A DNA stretch of 64,000 nt, from the NCBI GenBank assembly GCA_944376125.1, contig CALWBQ010000025.1, forward strand, positions 62,001 through 126,000, read 5' to 3'. Below are positions 17,706-25,723 of the stretch, piece after piece; positions within the stretch are counted from its first letter, which is position 1; each line of letters begins with the position of its first letter. Origin of the DNA: an uncultured Lachnospiraceae bacterium. Its GTDB lineage: Bacteria; Bacillota; Clostridia; Lachnospirales; Lachnospiraceae. The notes under the pieces are model-generated. The model saw only the letters and a list, made by a program, of their open reading frames with translations, did no database searches and had not been told where the DNA came from. Made by a program: the position numbers and the translations under genes.

Positions 17706-18755
17706 TTATTTAATTACAATCGCCTGGGACAGGTGTCTTGGAGTGTCCGCGTTCAGGTTCTTCTTCTCCGCGATGTAGTAGCCCATCATCTGGCCGATGA
17801 AGCCAATCATGGCTGCATTCTGCAGGCTGTCATAGCCGTAAGGCATATCCATCGTATAGTCTACATCTGTAAAATCTTTGGATGCATTGTTTCCGATAGC
17901 CAGAATAGTAGCGCCATAGCTCTTCATCTGAGTCATCAGCTTTGCATCTCCGTCCACGGTAACTTCATTTCCCAGCAGGATGATCATAGTCTTGTCGTCT
18001 ACCAGGCTCATCGGGCCGTGACGGTACTCCAGACTGTAGTAGCCTTCAGAATTGCTGAGGCTCATCTCTTTCATCTTGTTCATGCACTCATTGGCAATGC
18101 CGTAGTTGATGCCCTGGCCCAGAGTGATGTACAGATTTAAGTCGGGATGCTCCTCCACAATCTTCTTTGCCATAGCATCGGTAGCCTTTAAGAATTCTTC
18201 AGACTCTGCCGCATAATTCTTCATAGCCTCGATTTTTTCTTTCTGTCCCCCTGCATAGTATGCCAGGATCACAGACAGATAGATCATGCTGGTAAAGGAG
18301 CGGGTCATAATCACACTGTCCTCGGCGGTTTCCGGAGACAAGATCATATAATCATTGTATTTCGCGCTGTCCGGGTCACAGGTGATGGCCAGGCTCTTTA
18401 CTCCGGGGTAGCTTCTCACTTTATCAATCGCCATTCTGACTTCTGTGGTGTAGCTCTTCCTGGTGATCGGAAGTACCAGCACTTTCTTTCCCTTTCCAAC
18501 ATAAGTCTCCGGGAAATAGTACAGCTCAGAGCAGCACATTCCCTTGGCAGGAATCTTCGTGCAGGTGGCAAATGCATGAGCTGCTGACTGGGCCAAATAC
18601 AGAGAAGTCCCGCAGCCTGTAAAAATCAGCTCATCGTACTCTTCTTGAAATACCTCGTCCAATACTTTATAAATATCCTCCAAGGTATCGTTGATTGCCT
18701 GGAAAGAGGCCGGCTGGCCATATATCTCCTTATATGTAAGTTCACTGTTTTTCAT
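17706..18755 (-). CDS. SIS-domain sugar isomerase/deaminase (AgaS/FrlB/GlmS-C-like)
   Basis: A 349-residue cytosolic protein with two SIS domains. The N-terminal ELTYKEIYGQP and the sugar-phosphate motif IFTGCGTSLYLAQSAAH resemble the isomerase half of GlmS, and SLEYRHGPMSLVDD and DTPRHLSQAIV match the AgaS/FrlB branch. Such enzymes isomerise or deaminate amino-sugar phosphates, or cleave fructosamine phosphates. Placed after a class II aldolase in a sulfatase-containing sugar operon, an AgaS-like role on a hexosamine 6-phosphate is the best guess. It is the last gene of that operon; the exact substrate is not deducible. Confidence 0.8.
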   Translation of the reverse strand: MKNSELTYKEIYGQPASFQAINDTLEDIYKVLDEVFQEEYDELIFTGCGTSLYLAQSAAHAFATCTKIPAKGMCCSELYYFPETYVGKGKKVLVLPITRKSYTTEVRMAIDKVRSYPGVKSLAITCDPDSAKYNDYMILSPETAEDSVIMTRSFTSMIYLSVILAYYAGGQKEKIEAMKNYAAESEEFLKATDAMAKKIVEEHPDLNLYITLGQGINYGIANECMNKMKEMSLSNSEGYYSLEYRHGPMSLVDDKTMIILLGNEVTVDGDAKLMTQMKSYGATILAIGNNASKDFTDVDYTMDMPYGYDSLQNAAMIGFIGQMMGYYIAEKKNLNADTPRHLSQAIVIK

Positions 18756-18776
18756 GTCTTATCCCTCTTTCTTAGT

Positions 18777-19634
18777 TTACTTTACTCTTCCTTCGGATCC
18801 CGCTAAGCGGATAATCTTTCTGACATCTTCCTGAAGTTTTTCATTAGCAAACTGTGACAGTTTCCAAGAATGTCCCTGGTGATTCAATGTCCTCAAGCCC
18901 TCTTCATAGTGCTCTACATATTTATACCGAATCTCTGTGCCAAAGTTGATCTTAGCTACGCCTAATTTAATCGCATCTTTGATAATTTCTTCCTTCATAC
19001 CGGTACAGCCGTGGAGAACCAGCGGGATATCAGTAAATTTCTTTACCGCCTCCAGGACCTCCAGATGGATATCCGGCTCGCCTTTATAATATCCATGGGC
19101 ATTTCCAATTCCGATTGCCAGAGAATCCGGCTGGCACAGAGTCAAGAATCTTCTCACCTCTTCAGGATCCACTATATTTTTATTTTCCATAACAGCGCCC
19201 ATGTTATCCAGTCTCAAAAGCTCGCCGATCTCAGCCTCAACCGGGACACCGAAGCATTTTGCCACCTTTAAGACTTCATTGGTCATAGCGGCATTTTCCT
19301 CAATGGGTTTTGTAGAGCCGTCAATCATCACAGATGTGAAGCCCAGTTTCAGCGCTTCCATGCAGATCTCAAAGCCGTCGCCGTGATCCAGATGAATCGC
19401 TACCGGCACAGACACTTTGTTAGCGCACCACTTGCAGACATTCACAAACCAATCATGGCCGGAATATGCACCTGTGCTGACATAGTGAGCCAGCATAACC
19501 GGGGATCTCAGATCGTCTGCAGCTTTGCAGATGGCCCAGATAATGTCATAATTTCCTCCCTGAGTGTTAATGGCTGGAACTGCATAACCATTTTTCGCCG
19601 CATCCAGCAGCATTTCTTTGCTCGTTGTCAACAT
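18777..19634 (-). CDS. Class II fructose/tagatose-bisphosphate aldolase family protein
   Basis: A 285-residue zinc aldolase. VAIHLDHGDG (H81, D83, H84), the His of GIGNAHGYY and the His of LVLHGCTG supply the catalytic Asp and zinc ligands; KINFGTEIR is the phosphate-binding end. It splits ketose bisphosphates, or a ketose 1-phosphate analogue, into dihydroxyacetone phosphate and an aldehyde. The sequence is closer to GatY/KbaY than to glycolytic FbaA by eye. The ATG at 19634 has AGGAGG upstream; the frame extends further into the permease gene without support. The gap to the SIS gene is 21 bp. Confidence 0.85.
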   Translation of the reverse strand: MLTTSKEMLLDAAKNGYAVPAINTQGGNYDIIWAICKAADDLRSPVMLAHYVSTGAYSGHDWFVNVCKWCANKVSVPVAIHLDHGDGFEICMEALKLGFTSVMIDGSTKPIEENAAMTNEVLKVAKCFGVPVEAEIGELLRLDNMGAVMENKNIVDPEEVRRFLTLCQPDSLAIGIGNAHGYYKGEPDIHLEVLEAVKKFTDIPLVLHGCTGMKEEIIKDAIKLGVAKINFGTEIRYKYVEHYEEGLRTLNHQGHSWKLSQFANEKLQEDVRKIIRLAGSEGRVK

Positions 19635-19651
19635 ACTCTTTCTATTCCTCC

Positions 19652-20491
19652 TTACCCTTTTACTGCTCCCGCAACCAGACCTTTTACCATATATTTCTGG
19701 AAGAAGAAGAATAATATCACCATCGGGAGTGTCCCGACAATCGATATCGTGTTGATCAAGGACCAATCATATGATAACTCACCTAAGTATCTGAGTGCAA
19801 TACCTACGGAAAGAGTTCTTAAAGAATCTGTCTGAATTAAGGTAGATGCATGGAGATAATCATCCCAGGAAAGCAGGAATGAGTAAATTCCTACGGCCAG
19901 CATACCGGGCTTTACCAGAGGAGCAACCACCCGGAACAGAATCTGCAGACGCCCTGCTCCGTCAACCGTCGCCGCCTCCTCCAATTCAAGAGGAATACCG
20001 TCATAGAAACTGGACATCAGCATAATTGTAAATGGAATCTGGGCCGCCATTACTGCCAGGATCAGACCCACCCGGGTATTGATCAGGTTAACATCACCAA
20101 GCAGCTTGTACAGAGAGATCAGGCGGCTGATGATGGGGAACATTTGTGCTGAGGTAAACGCCGCCACGATCCACTGATTCCAGCGGAAATGGAATCGGGA
20201 CAGAGCGTATCCGGCCATTACCGCGATCAGAGTTGTCAAAACAGCGCAGCTCCCGGCCACAATAAAGTTGTTTTTGTAGTAGATAAAGAATTCGTTATTT
20301 TCCGTGAACAGAGAGATATAGCTTTCTACTGTCGGTTCCTGCGGGATAAAAGTAGGCGGATATTTGTACGCCTCCATATTCGTCTTAAATGAGGTAATCA
20401 ATACCCAAAACAGAGGGAACAGCAGGAAGATGAGAATCACTACCAGCACAGCCCACTTGATGATACTGCCTTTTAAACGATTGCGCTTCAT
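19652..20491 (-). CDS. Carbohydrate ABC transporter permease, MalG-like (CUT1)
   Basis: A 279-residue membrane protein with six predicted helices. The EAA loop is visible as ELEEAATVDGAGRLQILFRVVAPLVKPG, the contact site for the ATPase, and the C-terminus is typical for MalG-type subunits (KYMVKGLVAGAVKG). It pairs with the MalF-like permease at 20510-21433 and the binding protein at 22992-24356. No ATPase is encoded in the operon, so a shared MsmK-like ATPase elsewhere must drive it. Confidence 0.93.
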   Translation of the reverse strand: MKRNRLKGSIIKWAVLVVILIFLLFPLFWVLITSFKTNMEAYKYPPTFIPQEPTVESYISLFTENNEFFIYYKNNFIVAGSCAVLTTLIAVMAGYALSRFHFRWNQWIVAAFTSAQMFPIISRLISLYKLLGDVNLINTRVGLILAVMAAQIPFTIMLMSSFYDGIPLELEEAATVDGAGRLQILFRVVAPLVKPGMLAVGIYSFLLSWDDYLHASTLIQTDSLRTLSVGIALRYLGELSYDWSLINTISIVGTLPMVILFFFFQKYMVKGLVAGAVKG

Positions 20492-20509
20492 TGATGTTTC
20501 CCCCTTTCT

Positions 20510-21433
20510 TTACATATCTGTATTTCTGAAAATACGGTTGAAAATGAAAACGACTACAACCATCATCAGCATCCAGACTGTTGTAACTGCGGCACCGGAC
20601 CCGAAGTTGTTGGAGACGAACGCCTCTCTATAGCTCAGGATTGCCATAGTAGTGGTAGAATTATTGGGGCCGCCGCCTGTCATAGTCCAGAACAGAGGGA
20701 ACTGCTTAAAGTTCTCAATAATGGACATTGTGACAGTAACTTTGATTACGCTCTTCATATAGGGCAGAGTGATGAAGAAAAATCTCTGCACCGCATTGGC
20801 ACCGTCCATCTTCGCCGCTTCCAGCATGTCATCCGGCACATTGGCCAGACCTGCCAGCAAAAGCAAGGTAGCCAGAGGAATCTGCTTCCAGAGAGCTGCA
20901 CAGGAAACACCGAACATAGCTGTCGCAGGATTGTTCAGGATTGCAAAATCGGTTACTCTTCCGCCTGTTACTACGTCTACCAGGTATTTTACCAATCCGT
21001 ACTGAGCCTGGAACATCCACATCCAGACCAGACCGGAAATCAGGGTCGGCACTACCCAGGGAACCATCATAATACTTCTGATAAATCTGGACCCCTTAAT
21101 CCCGGTATTTAGAACCAGGGCCAGGGCCATACCCAAAATAAACTGGGCAATTACCACACCGAAAACGAATATCAGTGTATTTTTCATGGAAGGCAGCAGC
21201 TTTCCATTCGAAAACAGATTGAGGTAATTCTGGAAATTATTCCAAACACCCGGCTCATTATTGATAATATTTCTGACCCTGTAATCCAAAAAGCTCCTGT
21301 AAATAGAGTCAACTATCGGAACTAGGATAAACGCGCATGTAATAAAAATTGCAGGCAGCAGCAATGCTAATGAAAAGAGCTTATCCGTTGTGTGCCTGTT
21401 CTTTCCCAGAATTCTTGTTCCTGTCCTATTCAA
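20510..21433 (-). CDS. Carbohydrate ABC transporter permease, MalF-like (CUT1)
   Basis: A 307-residue membrane protein with six predicted helices and the EAA loop MLEAAKMDGANAVQRFFFITLPYMKS. It starts with TTG at 21433, preceded by GGAGGAG at normal spacing; no ATG nearby is in a better position. It lies between the sulfatase gene (29 bp upstream) and the MalG-like gene (18 bp downstream). Confidence 0.93.
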   Translation of the reverse strand: MNRTGTRILGKNRHTTDKLFSLALLLPAIFITCAFILVPIVDSIYRSFLDYRVRNIINNEPGVWNNFQNYLNLFSNGKLLPSMKNTLIFVFGVVIAQFILGMALALVLNTGIKGSRFIRSIMMVPWVVPTLISGLVWMWMFQAQYGLVKYLVDVVTGGRVTDFAILNNPATAMFGVSCAALWKQIPLATLLLLAGLANVPDDMLEAAKMDGANAVQRFFFITLPYMKSVIKVTVTMSIIENFKQFPLFWTMTGGGPNNSTTTMAILSYREAFVSNNFGSGAAVTTVWMLMMVVVVFIFNRIFRNTDM

Positions 21434-21462
21434 AATGACTCCTCCTCTCCCTCTATAGTCTC

Positions 21463-22887
21463 TTATTTATTTTCGTTGTACACATGAAGGCCCGGTCCCC
21501 ACAAACCAGCCAGGTCTTTCTGGCCTCCGCCAAGCACCGGTTCCCTTCCCCCGTCAATTTCAGGATTCACATAGGTCAAGAACCATTGATCCATCCGGCG
21601 CTTCATTTTCTGGATAAGAGGCTGGTATTCCTCTTCGTCCATGAGGTTTCTGTCTTCCCCCGGATCCTCCTTGAGATTATAAAATTCATCAGGCCCAAAT
21701 GGGATGCGGTGAACATATTTAAACTCCCGGCTCCGGATCATTCTCACCGGTCCATACTCATCAAAAACTACTACTGCTTCATCTCCCTGGACATCTTCCT
21801 CTTTGCCCAGCAGAGCCGGCAGGAAACTCTTTCCCGGAAGTTTTGATGCCTCGCTATTTTCCATTCCCAGGTAGTCCAGAAGGGTCGGCATGAAATCATA
21901 GCCGCTGCACATAGCACTGCATACCCTGCCCTCCGGAACAACTCCCCTGTGGCTGATGATCAGCGGGACTTTAACGGAAGAATCATACATATTCAGGGGG
22001 AAGGTTCCATTTCCCTTTCCCCAAATCCCATGATGACCACAGTTAAAACCATTGTCACTGGAAAAAATAATCAGCGTGTTATCCATCAGCCCATCTTTCT
22101 CCAGCTTATCAAGGATTCGGCCCACATTCGCATCCATCGCCGTGACAGCCGCAAAATATCCGATCAGGCACTCCCGCGGCTGCGTGTAGCCCGGCAGCAC
22201 ATCGGTTTTTGCCCATGGATGAGGCGTTTCCCGCTGCGGGCAGCTTTTAAATTCGCAATTCTCATATAAATCCGTATATTCTTTGGGATGACACCCAATC
22301 CAAGGGGAATGGGGCGCGGTATAATGAACGCTCAGATAAAACGGATTGTCTTTGCCCTTTTCTTTGTCAATAAACTTTAACGCCTCATCCGTAATCACAT
22401 CCGTGATGTAGCCCTTTTCCTCTACCAGCTTTCCATCGCGGATCATTGGGGCATTGTAATACGGGCCGCCGCCTTTCTGATGAGTGTACCAGAAGGAAAA
22501 TCCCTTTTGGGGATGGAGTCCGTCCCCCAGATGCCATTTTCCACTGAGCCCGCATGTATATCCATTTTCTGCCAGAATATCGGTATATCCTCTCTGTCCT
22601 TTCAGATATTCAATTGCGGTCTGCCCAGCTCCTCCGTTCCCTCCGCACAGGTAGTCGTGAACGCCGTGCTGAGATGGAATTCTCCCCGTCATCAGAGATG
22701 CGCGCGCCGGGGAACAGACCGGAGAGACACAGAAGAAATTTTCGAAACGGACGCCGTGTTCAGCCAGCCTGTCCAGATTCGGCGTCTGAATTTCTTCATT
22801 TCCGTAACATCCCAGGGACCAATATCCCTGATCATCCGTGAGAATAAACACAACATTGGGTCTTCTCATCTGATCACTTTTTCCCAT
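21463..22887 (-). CDS. Cytoplasmic S1-family sulfatase
   Basis: A 474-residue sulfatase. The metal site is NVVFILTDDQG, and the nucleophile is C58 in VCSPARASLMTGR, a Cys-type CxPxR motif whose Cys must be oxidised to formylglycine. Further metal and substrate residues are in GKWHLG, HYTAPHSPW and IFSSDNG. There is no signal peptide, so it should act on sulfated sugars already imported by the flanking ABC system. No anaerobic sulfatase-maturating enzyme lies in the window. The linkage cleaved (O- or N-sulfate) cannot be read from sequence alone. GGAGGGG precedes the ATG. Confidence 0.92.
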   Translation of the reverse strand: MGKSDQMRRPNVVFILTDDQGYWSLGCYGNEEIQTPNLDRLAEHGVRFENFFCVSPVCSPARASLMTGRIPSQHGVHDYLCGGNGGAGQTAIEYLKGQRGYTDILAENGYTCGLSGKWHLGDGLHPQKGFSFWYTHQKGGGPYYNAPMIRDGKLVEEKGYITDVITDEALKFIDKEKGKDNPFYLSVHYTAPHSPWIGCHPKEYTDLYENCEFKSCPQRETPHPWAKTDVLPGYTQPRECLIGYFAAVTAMDANVGRILDKLEKDGLMDNTLIIFSSDNGFNCGHHGIWGKGNGTFPLNMYDSSVKVPLIISHRGVVPEGRVCSAMCSGYDFMPTLLDYLGMENSEASKLPGKSFLPALLGKEEDVQGDEAVVVFDEYGPVRMIRSREFKYVHRIPFGPDEFYNLKEDPGEDRNLMDEEEYQPLIQKMKRRMDQWFLTYVNPEIDGGREPVLGGGQKDLAGLWGPGLHVYNENK

Positions 22888-22924
22888 ATTTCCCCTCCAG
22901 ACTTTTTTGAAATCTCCTCTGTTG

Positions 22925-22955
22925 CAACTGCCGCCTCATTTCGAGGCGGCAGTTG
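22925..22955 (-). promoter_or_regulatory. Stable 13-bp hairpin between binding-protein and sulfatase genes
   Basis: CAACTGCCGCCTC pairs perfectly with GAGGCGGCAGTTG around a 5-nt loop. It stands about 37 bp after the binding-protein stop and has no following T-run. This fits an RNA-stabilising element that lets the binding protein be made in excess of the downstream genes, as at malE-malF. Confidence 0.6.
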
Positions 22956-22991
22956 TAAATAATTGCCAGTTATCTGCGAATCACGTTTTTG

Positions 22992-24356
22992 TCAGGGAAG
23001 GATAGACTGAACACTGCTCTTGAATCCTTCAATAGCAGTTGCTACATCCTCTTTTCCTACTGTGATTGCCTGTCCAAGAGCACAAAGCTCCAGGTTAAAG
23101 TCATTCAGGGTCGGGAACTGGTAAACCGGAACTGCTTTTTCGATAGCGCCCTGGCCGCCCTGTAAAAATTCATTATTGACGATAGCATCCATATCCTCCA
23201 TCGCTCCCTTAGCAGCATAGGCTGGAGCAATGTTTGCCAGATAATCTTCCAGGACTTCCGGGGAGATGACATACTGGATGAAATTCTTAACTGCCTCAAG
23301 CTGTGCCTCACCGTTGTCAACCGCCACGAAGCAGTGAGACTGCAGAGTAACCTGGCCGTCGCCGCTGCCGCCGGATAACGGCATTGCGGTTGCTGCAAAG
23401 TTTGCCGCCTCCGGATTGATAGAGGTTACACCGTTAAAGCCCCAGGTATTGTCATAATACATAGCCAGCTGTCCTAATGCAAACAGGTTTCTCAGATCCT
23501 TCGGTTTTGTGTTCTGGGGATTGTATCCCAGTTCATCCAGCTGCTGCAGCATGTTCATAGCATCGGTAAAGCCCTGATTGTCAACATTAAACTGATTATT
23601 CTCATCAAACAAAGTCCCGCCGAAATTCATAGCAAAGGACTGCAGAGAAGAACCAACCACGGCTACAGAAGCGGTAGGCTGTCCAAATGCATACACTTTG
23701 TTGCCGTCCTCAGTGGTAAGAGCCGCCAGCTTAGGAGCAACCTCTAACAGCTCATCATAAGTCGTAGGCGGATTCTCCGGGTCCAGGCCAGCCTGTTCAA
23801 ACAGATCTTTGTTGTAGAACAGGACGAATGGAGAAATGTACAGCGGAGCGCCGTATACCTTGCCGTCTACAGAGTGAGCTTCCAGAACATTGGGATAATA
23901 ATCATTCAGGAAATCTTCATCCAGCACCTCATCCAAAGGAGCCGCTAATCCGGCGTCTACTAATGAAGGAATCCAGATCATCTCACTGAAGATACAGTCA
24001 ACGCGGTCCCCGCCGCCTGCCATATTGATAACCTGGTTCAAAATATCACCATAAGGTGCTGTAACCCACTCGATTGTTACATTGGGATATTTTTCCTCAA
24101 AGCCAGTCTTAACACCCTCCCAGAATGTATCGTAGCCGGCCTCCAGAAGAGCATAGTTTGCTACCTGAATCGTTACCGGCTCCCCAGATGCTTCTGTACC
24201 GGCAGACGCTTCTTCACCGCCAGCCGCTTCGGTATCTGCAGCTGTCTCGGCAGCCGCTGCAGCTGTCGTGTCTGTTTGGCTTCCCCCGCCGCCAGAACAA
24301 GCCGTTGTCAGTACCATGGCTGTTGCCATTGTCAGTGCCAATGCTCTTTTTTTCAT
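22992..24356 (-). CDS. Sugar ABC transporter substrate-binding lipoprotein (CUT1)
   Basis: A 454-residue extracytoplasmic lipoprotein. The signal peptide ends in the lipobox LTTAC (C20), followed by a flexible Gly/Ser/Ala/Thr/Glu linker to about residue 60. The body has the family-1 binding-protein pattern: NVTIEWVTAPYGD, GKVYGAPLYISPFVLFYNKDLFEQAG and GQLAMYYDNTWG. It is the first gene of the importer-sulfatase-aldolase-SIS operon, and a LacI operator overlaps the expected promoter 84 bp upstream. The ligand is probably a small sulfated saccharide, by context only. Confidence 0.93.
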   Translation of the reverse strand: MKKRALALTMATAMVLTTACSGGGGSQTDTTAAAAAETAADTEAAGGEEASAGTEASGEPVTIQVANYALLEAGYDTFWEGVKTGFEEKYPNVTIEWVTAPYGDILNQVINMAGGGDRVDCIFSEMIWIPSLVDAGLAAPLDEVLDEDFLNDYYPNVLEAHSVDGKVYGAPLYISPFVLFYNKDLFEQAGLDPENPPTTYDELLEVAPKLAALTTEDGNKVYAFGQPTASVAVVGSSLQSFAMNFGGTLFDENNQFNVDNQGFTDAMNMLQQLDELGYNPQNTKPKDLRNLFALGQLAMYYDNTWGFNGVTSINPEAANFAATAMPLSGGSGDGQVTLQSHCFVAVDNGEAQLEAVKNFIQYVISPEVLEDYLANIAPAYAAKGAMEDMDAIVNNEFLQGGQGAIEKAVPVYQFPTLNDFNLELCALGQAITVGKEDVATAIEGFKSSVQSILP

Positions 24357-24439
24357 AGTAATACCTTCCTCTCTTTTAAAAATATTTTTTCACAGTTTTT
24401 TAATGAACCTGTGCAAGTTCCTGAAACAGAATGGGGTTT

Positions 24440-24453
24440 TACACTCGTGTGTA
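24440..24453. promoter_or_regulatory. LacI-family operator, copy 1 (importer operon)
   Basis: TACACTCGTGTGTA is a near-perfect palindrome centred on CG (one mismatched pair). It lies 84 bp upstream of the binding-protein start and overlaps a TATACA that could be the -10 box. It is related to three further copies at 25534, 27108 and 28840. Confidence 0.7.
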
Positions 24454-24459
24454 TATCCC

Positions 24460-24489
24460 GGAAAAGAGAAAGAACACGCTTTTGTGTTC
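24460..24489 (-). terminator. Terminator of lacI
   Basis: GAACAC-AAAAGC-GTGTTC on the minus strand overlaps the lacI stop codon and is followed by TTTCTCTTTT. It separates lacI from the importer operon, whose operator starts 7 bp further on. Confidence 0.6.
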
Positions 24490-25507
24490 ATCGAACCGCT
24501 GTACTTTCTCTTTCAATTAAAGTAGTATCAAAATTAACATCTTCTACGTGTTCCCCGCCAACCATACGCGTTATCATCTCTACCGTCGCCTTGGCAATCT
24601 CTTTCTGCTTCAAGCTGATAGTAGAAAGTTTCGGGGAACAAAATCTGCTGATACTGGAATCATCAAATCCGATCACCTTGATATCCTCTGGAATCCGCAG
24701 CCCAATCTGTCCGGCCGCTGTCATCGCAATGCAGGCGATCATATCATTTCGTCCAAAGATACCATCCACCTGGGATCCCATTCTCAGGCGCCTTTTGATC
24801 TCCTCCTCCAGTTCCTCCTGATTATGGCAGCCGCAAACAATGTTTTCTTTTCCCACCAGGAAGCCATTGGCCTCCATCTCATCGACAAATCCCCCAAATC
24901 TCAGATCGTCCGGAGGACTTACATGCCCTCTCGCGCTGATGCGGTCTGCGTAGACAATATTGCGGCAGCCCCGGCTGATCAGGTGGCGCACTGCTTTTCT
25001 GGCTCCTTCATAGAGTCCCGTCCCAAGCATTGCCACATTCCCGGAAAACTGATGATAGCGAATCCGTTTATATACCACAACCGGAATCCCCGCCTGCGAA
25101 AACTGCTCTACATATTCCGCCGGGAAACTGGCAGAGCTGATAATAATTCCATCATATTGACGGCTGATAACTTGGGAAATAAATTCAGAGCTGTTTCGGT
25201 TGGCACAGAGGGAAATCAGATAACCCGAATCATATGCATACTTATCCATCTCACTGACGATGCTGCTAAAATATTCATTGGTAATGTGATCTGCAATGAA
25301 TAGAAGCTGATTGCTCTGTTTGCCTTTCAAAGCCCGGGCCATATTGTTCGGCCGGTAATTCAGTTCCTTGACAGCCTCCTCAACCCGTTTTCTCTTATCT
25401 CTGGCCACATAGCGGTTATTGTTAATGACATAAGAAACAATCGTTTCGCTGACCCCCGCCAGCTTTGCCACATCCGCCCGTGTCACCCGTTCTCTGGACT
25501 CACCCAT
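24488..25507 (-). CDS. LacI family transcriptional regulator
   Basis: A 339-residue regulator. The helix-turn-helix and hinge cover roughly residues 10-60 (TRADVAKLAGVSETIVSYVIN, then NYRPNNMARAL). A periplasmic-binding-like effector domain follows, with VDGIFGRNDMIA, IKVIGFDDSSISRF and LTTISLKQ-like elements. The ATG at 25507 has AAAGGGGG upstream; the frame extends 19 codons further without a site. Its promoter carries a copy of the shared operator just downstream of the -10 box, so it is probably autoregulated. Effector is likely a sugar or sugar phosphate from the surrounding pathway. Confidence 0.93.
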   Translation of the reverse strand: MGESRERVTRADVAKLAGVSETIVSYVINNNRYVARDKRKRVEEAVKELNYRPNNMARALKGKQSNQLLFIADHITNEYFSSIVSEMDKYAYDSGYLISLCANRNSSEFISQVISRQYDGIIISSASFPAEYVEQFSQAGIPVVVYKRIRYHQFSGNVAMLGTGLYEGARKAVRHLISRGCRNIVYADRISARGHVSPPDDLRFGGFVDEMEANGFLVGKENIVCGCHNQEELEEEIKRRLRMGSQVDGIFGRNDMIACIAMTAAGQIGLRIPEDIKVIGFDDSSISRFCSPKLSTISLKQKEIAKATVEMITRMVGGEHVEDVNFDTTLIERESTAVR

Positions 25508-25533
25508 AACGGCAGCCCCCTTTCGACACGTTA

Positions 25534-25547
25534 TACACTCGTATGTA
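25534..25547. promoter_or_regulatory. LacI-family operator, copy 2 (lacI promoter)
   Basis: TACACTCGTATGTA, centred on CG with two mismatched pairs. It begins about 9 bp downstream of the lacI -10 box, so it spans the start of transcription: an autorepression position. Confidence 0.65.
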
Positions 25548-25555
25548 CTATCTAA

Positions 25556-25584
25556 ATAGTACAATATAGAAATCAGATTGTCAA
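25556..25584 (-). promoter_or_regulatory. Promoter of lacI
   Basis: TTGACA (25579-25584), 17-bp spacer, TACTAT (25556-25561) on the minus strand. Confidence 0.75.
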
Positions 25585-25645
25585 TATGTTTTATGCAAAA
25601 ATTACTTTACTTTTTGCCTTTCCCCATTTTGATCCTGAAAAATGA

Positions 25646-25659
25646 TACACGGATATGTA
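25646..25659. promoter_or_regulatory. Possible degenerate LacI operator
   Basis: TACACGGATATGTA keeps the outer half-sites of the lacI operator (TACAC...ATGTA) at the same 14-bp spacing but lacks the central CG. It is 112 bp upstream of copy 2, a distance that would allow looping. Weak evidence. Confidence 0.25.
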
Positions 25660-25723
25660 CACAAAAAATTCCGCGCGAACAGGGCGTTTCAGAGTTCCTG
25701 TTCGCACAGTCCTCCAGATTTTC

